Shown: positions 16,394 to 23,819 of the stretch, piece by piece
How positions within the stretch are numbered: position 1 is the first letter of the stretch
Layout: each line of letters starts with the position of its first letter
DNA from: Mumia sp050632745
GTDB taxonomy: Bacteria > Actinomycetota > Actinomycetes > Propionibacteriales > Nocardioidaceae
Length of the DNA stretch: 64,000 bases
Reading direction: 5' to 3'
Assembly: GCF_050632745.1 (NCBI RefSeq)
Contig: NZ_JBODSD010000005.1
Location: 390,352 to 454,351, forward strand
Notes under the pieces: generated by a model
Seen by the model: only the letters and a program-made list of their open reading frames with translations
Database searches by the model: none
Told to the model about the DNA's origin: nothing
Program-made: the position numbers and the translations under genes

Positions 16394-16975
16394 TCAGTCC
16401 AGCGCCTGGACCAGGGACTCCTGGACGAAGCCGAGCCAGTCGTAGATGTCGACGACCACCGCCACGGCCTCGTCGTCGCTCTCGGCGGCGGCCTCCGCGT
16501 CCTCCTCGGACTCGATCCCGAGCCGGACCGCGAGCGCCAGCCGGACGTCGGTGAGCGAGCGCAGCCACGCCTGGACCGCCCGCTCGCCGAGCTCGACCTC
16601 GATCGGGTTCTCCGACTGCTCCGGGTCGTCAAGGTCGAACCCGCCGGCCGCCAGCGACGCCACCACGGCCTGTGCGTTCTCGACCTTCGCGGTCGACAGG
16701 CTGCGCTCGGTGAACCGGCGGAAGTCGGCCGCCGACTCGTCGTCGTCGCGGTAGGCGTCGGGAAGCAGCCGACGCAGGACCGGATCCTCCGGCGGAAGCG
16801 CCGACGCCGTCGTGCCGAGCTGGCCGAACAACGGGTCCGGCGCGGACTCCTCGGGCCCGTTGCGGTCCCGGAGCAGCTCGATGACCTGACTCAGCAGGTT
16901 GACCAGGAGCTCGCACTCGGCCGGCTCGAACTCGGCCCGGACCCGGTCCCGCTTGCGCCGCTCGAACGCCTTCAC
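16394..16975 (-). CDS. DUF2017 family protein
   Basis: A 193-residue acidic helical protein (KAFERRKRDRVRAEFEPAECELLVNLLSQVIELL ... DWLGFVQESLVQALD). DUF2017 proteins are actinobacterial and almost always sit next to clpS, as here (20 nt downstream of it). A role linked to ClpCP adaptor function is suggested by context only. The start is GTG. Confidence 0.85.
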   Translation of the reverse strand: MKAFERRKRDRVRAEFEPAECELLVNLLSQVIELLRDRNGPEESAPDPLFGQLGTTASALPPEDPVLRRLLPDAYRDDDESAADFRRFTERSLSTAKVENAQAVVASLAAGGFDLDDPEQSENPIEVELGERAVQAWLRSLTDVRLALAVRLGIESEEDAEAAAESDDEAVAVVVDIYDWLGFVQESLVQALD

Positions 16976-16994
16976 GCCGTGCCTCCCTCGCGCC

Positions 16995-17300
16995 TCACGC
17001 GTCCGCCCGCTGCAGCGTCGCCCACAGCCCGTACTCGTGCATCGCCTGCACGTGGCGCTCCATCTCCTCGCGGGGCCCGGTCGAGACCACGGCCTTGCCG
17101 TCGTTGTGCACCTTCATCATCAGCTCGTGCGCCTTGGCGTCGCCGTAGCCGAAGTAGGCCTTGAACACGTACGCGACGTACGACATGAGGTTGACCGGGT
17201 CGTTCCAGACGATGGTCACCCAGGGTCGGTCGAGCTCGGTGACCTCGTCGGTCTCCGGCTCGTCGACCTCGATCGGCGCTGGCGTGCTCACCCGGCCCAT
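16995..17300 (-). CDS. clpS: ATP-dependent Clp protease adaptor ClpS
   Basis: A 101-residue adaptor that delivers N-degron substrates to ClpC/ClpA. The core is WVTIVWNDPVNLMSYVAYVFKAYFGYGDAKAHELMMKVHNDGKAVV, with the Asn-Asp-Pro-Val-Asn motif and the His that recognises the N-terminal residue. The N-terminus (PIEVDEPETDEVTELD) is the usual flexible entry peptide. I chose the ATG at 17300; a GTG three codons later and an upstream extension are possible. Divergent from pncB. Confidence 0.93.
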   Translation of the reverse strand: MGRVSTPAPIEVDEPETDEVTELDRPWVTIVWNDPVNLMSYVAYVFKAYFGYGDAKAHELMMKVHNDGKAVVSTGPREEMERHVQAMHEYGLWATLQRADA

Positions 17301-17353
17301 TGTGGCGCACGCGCAAACCCGCCCCGGAGGGCGCACCGCACTACGCTGACGCC

Positions 17354-18694
17354 GTGACCTCCACCGCGCTGCTCACGGACCACACCGCGCTGCTCACAGA
17401 CCATTACGAGCTCACGATGCTGCAGGCGTCGCTCCCGGACGGCACCGCCGACCGGCGCTCGGTGTTCGAGCTGTTCGCGCGTCGCCTGCCCGACGGACGC
17501 CGCTTCGGCGTGGTCGCCGGGATCGGCCGCGTCCTCGACGCGATCGCGCAGTTCCGCTTCACCGACGAGGACCTCGCGTTCCTCCGCGAGCGGAAGGTCG
17601 TCGACGGGCCCACCCTGGACTGGCTCGCCGACTACCGCTTCCGCGGCAACGTCTGGGGCTACCCGGAGGGCGAGGCCTACTTCCCCCAGTCGCCGATCCT
17701 CGTCGTCGAGGGCACCTTCGGCGAGGCGGTCCTGCTCGAGACGCTGCTGCTGTCGATCCTCAACCACGACTCGGCGATCGCCTCGGCGGCGGCACGCATG
17801 ACCGCCGCCGCGGGCGAGCGACCGTGCATCGAGATGGGGTCGCGCCGCACGCACGAGATGGCCGCCGTCGCCTCGGCCCGGGCGGCGTACGTCGCGGGGT
17901 TCGCCACGACCTCCAACCTCGAGGCCGGTCGCCGGTACGGCATCCCGACCGCCGGCACGTCCGCACACTCCTTCACGCTGCTGCACGACACCGAGCGCGA
18001 CGCCTTCACCGCGCAGGTCGAGTCGCTCGGCGTCGGGACCACGCTGCTGGTGGACACCTACGACGTCGCCGAGGCGGTCCGCGTCGGCATCGAGGTCGCC
18101 GGGACCAGCCTCGGCGCGGTCCGTCTCGACTCCGGCGACCTGCCGCTGCTCGCCAAGCAGGTGCGCCGTCAGCTCGACGAGCTCGGCGCGACCGGGACCA
18201 AGATCGTCGTCACCAGCGACCTCGACGAGTACGCGATCGCGGGCCTCGCGGCGGCGCCCGTCGACGGCTACGGCGTCGGCACCTCGCTCGTGACCGGCTC
18301 CGGCCACCCGACCTGCGGGTTCGTCTACAAGCTCGTCGCCCGCGCGGACGGGCTCGACGACGACGCGACGATGATCTCCGTCGCGAAGGCCAGCAAGGAC
18401 AAGATCTCGATCGGCGGCCGCAAGTACGCGCTGCGTCGTCTCGACGCCCAGGGCACCGCGACCGCCGAGGTCCTGGGCATCGGCGAGCCGCCCCGCGGCG
18501 ACGACAACGACCGGCCGCTCCTGGTCCCGCTGGTCGAGGGCGGCGAGCGCGTCTACGACGAGACGCTCGACGTGGCGCGCGACCGGCTCCGCAGCTCGCT
18601 CGCCGAGCTACCCTTGCAGGCGCGGCAGCTGTCGCGGGGCGAGCCCGCGATCCCGACCGTCTTCGAGGGCAAGGCGAGCGAAGGAGCACGATGA
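17354..18694 (+). CDS. pncB: Nicotinate phosphoribosyltransferase
   Basis: A 446-residue NAPRTase that makes nicotinate mononucleotide from nicotinate, PRPP and ATP (Preiss-Handler salvage). Family motifs include LTDHYELTMLQASL near the start, EMGSRRTHEMAAVASARAAY, GTSAHSFTLLHDTERDAF, RLDSGDL and GVGTSLVTGSGHPTCGFVYKLV. TACGCT lies 6 nt before the GTG at 17354, which fixes this start. The first residues carry a duplicated heptapeptide TALLTDH. The stop overlaps the pncA start (ATGA). Confidence 0.94.
   Translation: MTSTALLTDHTALLTDHYELTMLQASLPDGTADRRSVFELFARRLPDGRRFGVVAGIGRVLDAIAQFRFTDEDLAFLRERKVVDGPTLDWLADYRFRGNVWGYPEGEAYFPQSPILVVEGTFGEAVLLETLLLSILNHDSAIASAAARMTAAAGERPCIEMGSRRTHEMAAVASARAAYVAGFATTSNLEAGRRYGIPTAGTSAHSFTLLHDTERDAFTAQVESLGVGTTLLVDTYDVAEAVRVGIEVAGTSLGAVRLDSGDLPLLAKQVRRQLDELGATGTKIVVTSDLDEYAIAGLAAAPVDGYGVGTSLVTGSGHPTCGFVYKLVARADGLDDDATMISVAKASKDKISIGGRKYALRRLDAQGTATAEVLGIGEPPRGDDNDRPLLVPLVEGGERVYDETLDVARDRLRSSLAELPLQARQLSRGEPAIPTVFEGKASEGAR
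17363..17404 (+). repeat. 21-bp tandem duplication at the pncB N-terminus
   Basis: Two 21-bp units (17363-17383 and 17384-17404) differ at two third-codon positions and each encode TALLTDH. The second unit is the one that aligns with the conserved LTDHYELTM of the family, so the first is the extra copy. The silent differences show it is not brand new. Confidence 0.85.
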
Positions 18695-19242
18695 GCAGGG
18701 CACTGGTCGTGGTGGACGTGCAGAACGACTTCTGCGAGGGCGGCTCCCTGGCCGTGGCCGGAGGGGCCTCGGTCGCCGAGCGGGTGGCGCGCCTGGTCGA
18801 CGAGGGCGACTACGACGTGGTCGTCGCGACCAAGGACCACCACATCGACCCGGGCACGCACTTCAGCGAGCAGCCGGACTTCGTCGACTCGTGGCCGCCG
18901 CACTGCGTCGTCGGCACCGAGGGCAACGAGCTCCACGAGCCGCTGACCGAGGACATGTTCGCGGCCGTGTTCGAGAAGGGCCAGTTCGACGCCGCCTACT
19001 CCGGCTTCGAGGGCAAGGCCTCCTCCGGCGACGCGCTCGACGCGTGGCTGCGCGAGCAGGGCGTGGACACCGTCGACGTGGTGGGCATCGCGACCGACTA
19101 CTGCGTCCGCGCGACGGCGCTCGACGCCGCCGCCAACGGCTTCGCGACGCGCGTGCTCATGGACCTCACGGCGCCGGTCTCCGAGGCGAACCTCGACAAG
19201 ACCCGCGCGGACTTCGACGCCGCCGGCGTCACCGTGGCCTGA
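18691..19242 (+). CDS. pncA: Nicotinamidase
   Basis: A 183-residue cysteine hydrolase converting nicotinamide to nicotinate, feeding PncB. The catalytic Asp is in VVDVQNDFCEGG, the metal-binding Asp/His/His set in KDHHIDPGTHF, the catalytic Lys in FEKGQFDAAYSGFEG, and the catalytic Cys in GIATDYCVRATALDA. AAGGAG precedes the ATG. It overlaps pncB by 4 bp. By homology it would also activate pyrazinamide. Confidence 0.94.
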   Translation: MSRALVVVDVQNDFCEGGSLAVAGGASVAERVARLVDEGDYDVVVATKDHHIDPGTHFSEQPDFVDSWPPHCVVGTEGNELHEPLTEDMFAAVFEKGQFDAAYSGFEGKASSGDALDAWLREQGVDTVDVVGIATDYCVRATALDAAANGFATRVLMDLTAPVSEANLDKTRADFDAAGVTVA

Positions 19243-19245
19243 CGC

Positions 19246-19830
19246 TCACGGTCCCGGCTCGCCGGGTGCGACCGCGGGGCGGCCGAACGGCAGCTGGACG
19301 AGGGTGCGCCACGAGTCCCGCCGAGCGGTGCCGGCGATGAGCAGGGCGCGGTCGAGGTGTGCCGTGATCGGCAGCGCACGAGCGACCTCGACCTCGGCCG
19401 CCTCGAGCTGGTCGAGCGACGCTCCCGACGCCTCGCCGACGGTCAGGTGAGGGACGACGTCGTCGTGGACACCTCCGTACGGCGGGTGGTCGGGAAACTC
19501 CGCGACCACCGCGTCGGTGAGGACCCGGAACTCCCGGTCCACCCGCGGTGCCAGCCACAGGACGTCCTCGCCGAACCAGCGGCACCGGTCGAACGTGCAG
19601 TCGAACGGTGACGCGGCGGCGAGCACAGCAGCCAGCCGTGCGACGACACGCGCGTCGATGTCCGCGGGCGGGACGAACGGGTACACCACCGTGACGTGAG
19701 CGGGGACGCCCCAGGACGCGGCCACGTCGAGTCGTCGCCGATGGTCGGACACCGCAGCCTCCGCCTGGGGGACGGGGACGATCACCGCCGACTCCGTGGC
19801 CGTGGACGTCACGGACCCCTGGACGCTCAC
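19246..19830 (-). CDS. 2H phosphoesterase (2'-5' RNA ligase-like) protein
   Basis: A 194-residue 2H-superfamily protein with the motif pair HVTVVYPF (about residue 46) and HLTVGE (about residue 128). It has the same fold class as the product at 15926 but is not closely similar. The GTG start overlaps the stop of the acyltransferase gene (GTGA). Its stop is 3 bp from the convergent pncA stop. The substrate is unknown; tRNA-splicing or ADP-ribose cyclic-phosphate intermediates are options. Confidence 0.75.
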   Translation of the reverse strand: MSVQGSVTSTATESAVIVPVPQAEAAVSDHRRRLDVAASWGVPAHVTVVYPFVPPADIDARVVARLAAVLAAASPFDCTFDRCRWFGEDVLWLAPRVDREFRVLTDAVVAEFPDHPPYGGVHDDVVPHLTVGEASGASLDQLEAAEVEVARALPITAHLDRALLIAGTARRDSWRTLVQLPFGRPAVAPGEPGP

Positions 19831-20417
19831 CCGTACGTCACCTCCCGCACGACCCGCGCGGGAGCCCCCGCGGCGACCGAGAACGCCGGCACGTCCCGCG
19901 TCACGACGGAGTTCGCCCCGATCACGCACCGCTCCCCGATCGTCACGCCGCTGGTGACGACGACGTTGGCGCCGAGCCAGCAGTCGTCGCCGATGCGGGT
20001 CGGCCCCTTCGACCTGAAGCCCTGCCACGGGACCGGGACGTCGGGGTCGTCGAACCGATGGGCGGAGTCCGTCACCAGGCAGCCGTTGGCCAGCATGCAG
20101 TGGGCGCCGATCTCGACCCGCTGCGACGCCGCCACCATCACGCCGAGGTTGAGGAAGGTCCCTTCCCCGATCGAGATCCGGGCCTCGGGGCCGCCGGTGA
20201 TCCACACTCCGGGCTCCAGGAACACCTGCGGACCGATCTCGAGACGCCCGTCGCGCAGCATCTCCAGCACCTCGCCGTGGACGGCACCCCGGGCGTACGC
20301 GCGCCGCCGGGCGAGCTCGACCGTGAGTCGCGCGCGGTTCAGCGGACGGTACGCGCGCCCGTACCAGCGGTGCTTGCGCCACCACTCGAGCGCCGGGCCG
20401 ACGCTCCCGTCAGACAT
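19827..20417 (-). CDS. Left-handed beta-helix acyltransferase
   Basis: A 196-residue hexapeptide-repeat transferase of the WcaF/maltose O-acetyltransferase type: LEIGPQVFLEPGVWITGGPEARISIGEGTFLNLGVMVAASQRVEIGAHCMLANGCLVTDSAH, with an active-site His in DSAHRF and the closing GVTIGERCVIGANSVVTRDVPAFSVAAGAPARVV. It probably acetylates a sugar or lipid head group. It overlaps both neighbours (8 bp with the MpaB-type oxygenase gene, 4 bp with the 2H gene), so the three form an operon. Confidence 0.82.
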   Translation of the reverse strand: MSDGSVGPALEWWRKHRWYGRAYRPLNRARLTVELARRRAYARGAVHGEVLEMLRDGRLEIGPQVFLEPGVWITGGPEARISIGEGTFLNLGVMVAASQRVEIGAHCMLANGCLVTDSAHRFDDPDVPVPWQGFRSKGPTRIGDDCWLGANVVVTSGVTIGERCVIGANSVVTRDVPAFSVAAGAPARVVREVTYG

Positions 20418-21297
20418 GCGTGCCGAGGTCCTCGATCCGGTACCCGCCGGGAAGGTAGGTCCGGATGGTCCCGCGGTCCTCCGGACGCGACGGCCTCACC
20501 CGCGGCGGCGCGAACCGCAGCGCCCTGGCCCGCAGCTTGAGCAGACCGCGCGACAGCGCCACGACGACGCGCGGCGGCGTCACGTACGCGAAGGCGTCGC
20601 GCACGTGCGGGTCCATGATCGCCCGCGAGAAGACCTCGACCGCCGGGCGCAGCGCCTTCGGGTAGTACGAGCAGAGCAGCTCGAGCGTGGCGTCGGCGAC
20701 CTCCCGCGAGCGTGGATCGTACGCGAAGTTCTTGCGCTCGTAGGTGTCGAGGAGCTCCTCGAACTCCTCGTACGTCGCCGGGATGTCCTTGATGCCCATG
20801 AGCTCGCCCATGCGCTGGTACGACCGGGTGGCCGCGTCGATCTCGCGACGGCTCAGCGCCCGCCAGCCGAAGTCGTCGAGCCACCGCACGGGGGTCACGA
20901 CGAACGTCGAGAGGACGTAGCGCATGTCGTCGTTGCTGATCGGGTACGCGCCGTGCATCCGGTTCATCCGGCGCACCGCCGCGCGCCCCTGCGTCGACTC
21001 GAGCCCGTCCTCCACGATCGCGTCGAGGACGAGGACCGTGTCGTCGTGGCGCTTCTGGGTGCGCTCGGTGAACTCGTGCGTCTCGTGCAGCAGCACACCG
21101 ATCGACGGCACCGCGAACGTCCGGAACAGCGCGAAGCTGAGCGCCTGCTGGATGTCCCACGGGAACTCGAACCGGGTGTTGACCGCCGAGATCGTCTCGT
21201 ACTCCGTCTCGGGGTCCAGCCGGGCGATCACGCGCTGCCAGGCGTCGCGACGCCAGCGGTCCCGGCCGCGGGGCGGCGTGGGCAGGCTCCGGGTCAT
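20410..21297 (-). CDS. MpaB-family (DUF2236) haem oxygenase-like protein
   Basis: A 295-residue helical protein of the DUF2236/MpaB family, whose best-known member is latex-clearing protein, a b-type haem dioxygenase. Supporting segments are TRFEFPWDIQQALSFALFRTFAVPSIGVLLHETHEF and TQKRHDDTVLVLDAIVEDG with the R/K-x3-D-T motif, YVLSTFVVTPVRWLDDFG and ELMGIKDIPATYEEFEELLDTYE. TAGCGT lies 7 nt before the ATG, so it likely heads a leaderless three-gene operon. The substrate is unknown. Confidence 0.8.
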   Translation of the reverse strand: MTRSLPTPPRGRDRWRRDAWQRVIARLDPETEYETISAVNTRFEFPWDIQQALSFALFRTFAVPSIGVLLHETHEFTERTQKRHDDTVLVLDAIVEDGLESTQGRAAVRRMNRMHGAYPISNDDMRYVLSTFVVTPVRWLDDFGWRALSRREIDAATRSYQRMGELMGIKDIPATYEEFEELLDTYERKNFAYDPRSREVADATLELLCSYYPKALRPAVEVFSRAIMDPHVRDAFAYVTPPRVVVALSRGLLKLRARALRFAPPRVRPSRPEDRGTIRTYLPGGYRIEDLGTHV

Positions 21298-21349
21298 GGA
21301 GGGGACGCTACCGGCTACGGGGGCCGACGTCTGCACTACATTCATGAGG

Positions 21350-22234
21350 ATGACCGCCCCGTTCCTGCGTGACCTCGTCGCCGACACCACGTACGACGCT
21401 CCGACCGCGCCGGGGCTGCGCGAGCGGGTCGAGGCGTACGCCGCGCGACCCGCCGCGAGCGGTGACGCAGCGGACGTGCTCGGCCCGCTCGTCGTCCCCG
21501 ACACCGAGCTGCCGCAGGTCCAGGGCACGGTGAAGTTGCTGGGGGCCGCGACGCTCGACGTCGTCGTGACGGTCACCGGAGGCGCCGGGGCCATCGAGCC
21601 GGCTGTCCGCTGGGCGACCCGGCAGTCCGGGATCCGCCTGGTGGGGCTGACGACGACCGTGCGCGACCTCGACGACCTCACGCGCGGCGCGCACCGCGTC
21701 GCGGCGATGGTCTCGCAGCTCGCGGCCGAGGGCCTGCTGGACGACGTGGACGTGCAGGTGGCGCTGCCCCTGTACGCGCGGACGGAGGGATCGTCGCGGT
21801 GGCAGCACGCGCTGGATACCCTCGCGATCGAGGACCTGCGCCTGGTGCTGCGGACCGGCGGCGCGGACCTCGACGACGTCCCGTCGTCGGAGACGCTGGC
21901 CGGGGCGATCGGCGACGCGCTCGACCGCGAGGTCGCGTTCTCGTGCGCCGGCGACCTCGCCCACGCGGTCGCGTGGCACGAGCCCGGGACGGACCGCGTC
22001 CGCCACGGGTTCCTCAACCTCCTGCTCGCCACCCGCGCCAGCCTCGACGGCGACGATCTCGGCACCGTGGCCGAGCGCCTCGACCTCGCCGCCACCGACC
22101 GCGTCGTCGCCGACCTGGAGACGATCGGCGAGACGTCGCTGGCGTCGGCACGGCGCTGGTTCACCGGAATCGGGTCCGAGGACGTCGACGCGTCGCTCGC
22201 CGACCTGCGGGCCCTGGGCCTGCTGCCGGGCTAG
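21350..22234 (+). CDS. Conserved hypothetical protein
   Basis: A 294-residue soluble acidic protein that I cannot assign. It has alternating strand/helix segments (TLDVVVTVTGGAGAIEPAVRWATRQSGIRLVGLTTTVRDLDDLTRGAHRVAAMVSQL, LDDVDVQVALPLYARTEG, IEDLRLVLRTGG), suggesting an alpha/beta barrel or Rossmann-like fold. TACATT lies exactly 7 nt before the ATG at 21350, so I use that one rather than the ATG 6 bp upstream. It is divergent from the MpaB-type gene and ends in a CTAG stop overlap with the next gene. Confidence 0.6.
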   Translation: MTAPFLRDLVADTTYDAPTAPGLRERVEAYAARPAASGDAADVLGPLVVPDTELPQVQGTVKLLGAATLDVVVTVTGGAGAIEPAVRWATRQSGIRLVGLTTTVRDLDDLTRGAHRVAAMVSQLAAEGLLDDVDVQVALPLYARTEGSSRWQHALDTLAIEDLRLVLRTGGADLDDVPSSETLAGAIGDALDREVAFSCAGDLAHAVAWHEPGTDRVRHGFLNLLLATRASLDGDDLGTVAERLDLAATDRVVADLETIGETSLASARRWFTGIGSEDVDASLADLRALGLLPG

Positions 22235-22650
22235 CCACCTCCGAGGCTCCGCCTCCGGACCTGGCGGAGCATCCGGCGGGTCGCGAGCACGTGGAACCGG
22301 CTCCGGATGACCAGCAGGCGGTAGACGGCACCGTGCGGTCCGGGGAAGGCGGCGTACGTCCGTGCGCTCAGCCGCGTCGCGTCCCGGTCGGTGTCCTCGA
22401 CCGCGAAGACGAGGCGGTAGCGCGAGAAGTGGTGCCGGCCGACCAGCTCGACCCGCTCCCCCGCGGCCCGCTGGGCGACGGCGAAGCCGCCGGGCGGCCG
22501 GGTCCCGAGGAGGCGCGAGACGACCGGGCCCGCAGCCGCGGTGAGGTCGGTGTCCACGTACCGCGCGAGCGTCGCCCACACCGCGGCTCGCGGCGCGGCG
22601 ATCGTGAGGGCGTGCTCGTCGACGTACGGCGGCTCACCGTCGTCGGTCAT
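22231..22650 (-). CDS. SRPBCC-like (START/Bet v1 fold) small protein
   Basis: A 139-residue protein. HALTIAAPRAAVWATLARYVDTDL resembles the first strand and helices of SRPBCC proteins, and RYRLVFAVEDTDRDATRLSARTYAAFPGPHGAVYRLLVI resembles the late beta strands (DUF2867-like). It probably binds a hydrophobic ligand. The assignment is fold-level only. The stop overlaps the convergent stop at 22234 in CTAG. Confidence 0.6.
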   Translation of the reverse strand: MTDDGEPPYVDEHALTIAAPRAAVWATLARYVDTDLTAAAGPVVSRLLGTRPPGGFAVAQRAAGERVELVGRHHFSRYRLVFAVEDTDRDATRLSARTYAAFPGPHGAVYRLLVIRSRFHVLATRRMLRQVRRRSLGGG

Positions 22651-22739
22651 GCCGATCACCCCCGCACCAGCGTACGCGCGGCGATGTCCGCGGCAGGCGC
22701 CGTACGATGCACCGGTTGTGTGCACCGAGCGACGCCGAT

Positions 22740-22753
22740 ACCCGGCGCCGGGT
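22740..22753. repeat. 14-bp perfect palindrome in an intergenic region
   Basis: ACCCGGCGCCGGGT is its own reverse complement and lies in the 157-bp gap between the SRPBCC-like and esterase genes, both minus strand. CGGCGCCG occurs again at 22798-22805. It could be a terminator for the esterase gene or a dimeric regulator site upstream of the SRPBCC-like gene. Confidence 0.35.
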
Positions 22754-22807
22754 GTACGAAACCGGCGCCTCGTCGACACCACCTCATCCGGCTCACCGGC
22801 GCCGGGA

Positions 22808-23809
22808 CTACCGCGCCGTGACCCGTCGCACGAACGCGACGATCTCGGCCAGCGCGCGCGGCGCCGACGGCGACACTCCCGGCAGGCTGATGTAGCCGTG
22901 GATCGCGTCGGCGTACTCGGTGAGCACCACGTCGCCGCCGTTGCCCCGCAGCGCCTCGGCGTAGTAGACGCCGTTGTCGCGCAGCGGGTCGTGGCCCGCC
23001 ACCTGGATCAGGGCCGGCACCTTGGCGCCGGACAGCGTGCCGTGCAGGGGTGCAGCGGTCGGCGCGTACGGGTCCGCGCCGTCGAGGTACAGGCGGGAGA
23101 ACGCTCGCATGTTGCGCGAGGTCAGCACCGGCGCGTTCGCGTGCTCGCGCTCGGACGGGAAGACCTCCTCCATCTCGGCCGCCGGGTAGACGAGCACCTG
23201 CCCGGCGAGCGCGGGCGAACCGGCCTGTCCGGCCAGGTCCGCGACGACGGCCGCGAGGTTGCCGCCGGCGCTGTCGCCCGCGACGACGACGCGCGTCGGG
23301 TCGCCGCCGAGCTCCTCGGCGTGCGCGACGACCCAGCCGAGCGCCGCCCACGTGTCGAGGACCGCCGCGGGATACGGGTGCTCGGGGGCGAGCCGGTACG
23401 CGACGGACACCACGACGCACGGCGTCTCGACGGCGAGGTGGCTCGCCCACCACTCGTCCTGCTCGGGATCGCCGAGGACCCAGCCCCCGCCGTGGTAGAG
23501 CACGACGACCGGGAGCGGCGCGGCGCCGGGGCTCGGCGGCTGGTAGACGCGCATCCGCAGCGTGACCGGCTCCGTCTCCGGCTCGACCCCGGGGACCGTG
23601 ACGGGCTCCAGCTCGACCAGACGGTCGGCGACCTGGACGTCGGGGTGGGGCTTCCCGGACACCTTCTGGCCCAGCGGGGAGCCCAGCAGCTTGGCGCGCT
23701 GGGTCCTGCGTGCGGGGATCTCCTCGCGGGAGACCTGGTCGATGGGGGTGCTGAGGAGACGCTCGACCACGGCGAAGAGCCGGGTGCGGATCGGCAAGGG
23801 GGCAGCCAT
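22808..23809 (-). CDS. Alpha/beta hydrolase, hormone-sensitive lipase family
   Basis: A 333-residue esterase. The HSL-type oxyanion motif HGGGW is present (VVVLYHGGGWVLGD). The nucleophile is the serine in VAGDSAGGNLAAV, the acid is the Asp in AGHDPLRDNG, and the histidine is in DAIHGYISLPG. It probably hydrolyses short acyl esters. AGACTA on the complement (TAGTCT, 23817-23822) lies 7 nt before the ATG. It is 10 bp downstream of the FAD-linked oxidase on the same strand, but with its own leaderless promoter. Confidence 0.87.
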   Translation of the reverse strand: MAAPLPIRTRLFAVVERLLSTPIDQVSREEIPARRTQRAKLLGSPLGQKVSGKPHPDVQVADRLVELEPVTVPGVEPETEPVTLRMRVYQPPSPGAAPLPVVVLYHGGGWVLGDPEQDEWWASHLAVETPCVVVSVAYRLAPEHPYPAAVLDTWAALGWVVAHAEELGGDPTRVVVAGDSAGGNLAAVVADLAGQAGSPALAGQVLVYPAAEMEEVFPSEREHANAPVLTSRNMRAFSRLYLDGADPYAPTAAPLHGTLSGAKVPALIQVAGHDPLRDNGVYYAEALRGNGGDVVLTEYADAIHGYISLPGVSPSAPRALAEIVAFVRRVTAR

Positions 23810-23819
23810 GGCCGCCAGA

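Noticed and set aside
20924..21349. Extension of the hypothetical protein at 21350 upstream
   Set aside because: It would run antisense into the MpaB-type oxygenase gene; TACATT positioned 7 nt before the ATG at 21350 supports the shorter start.
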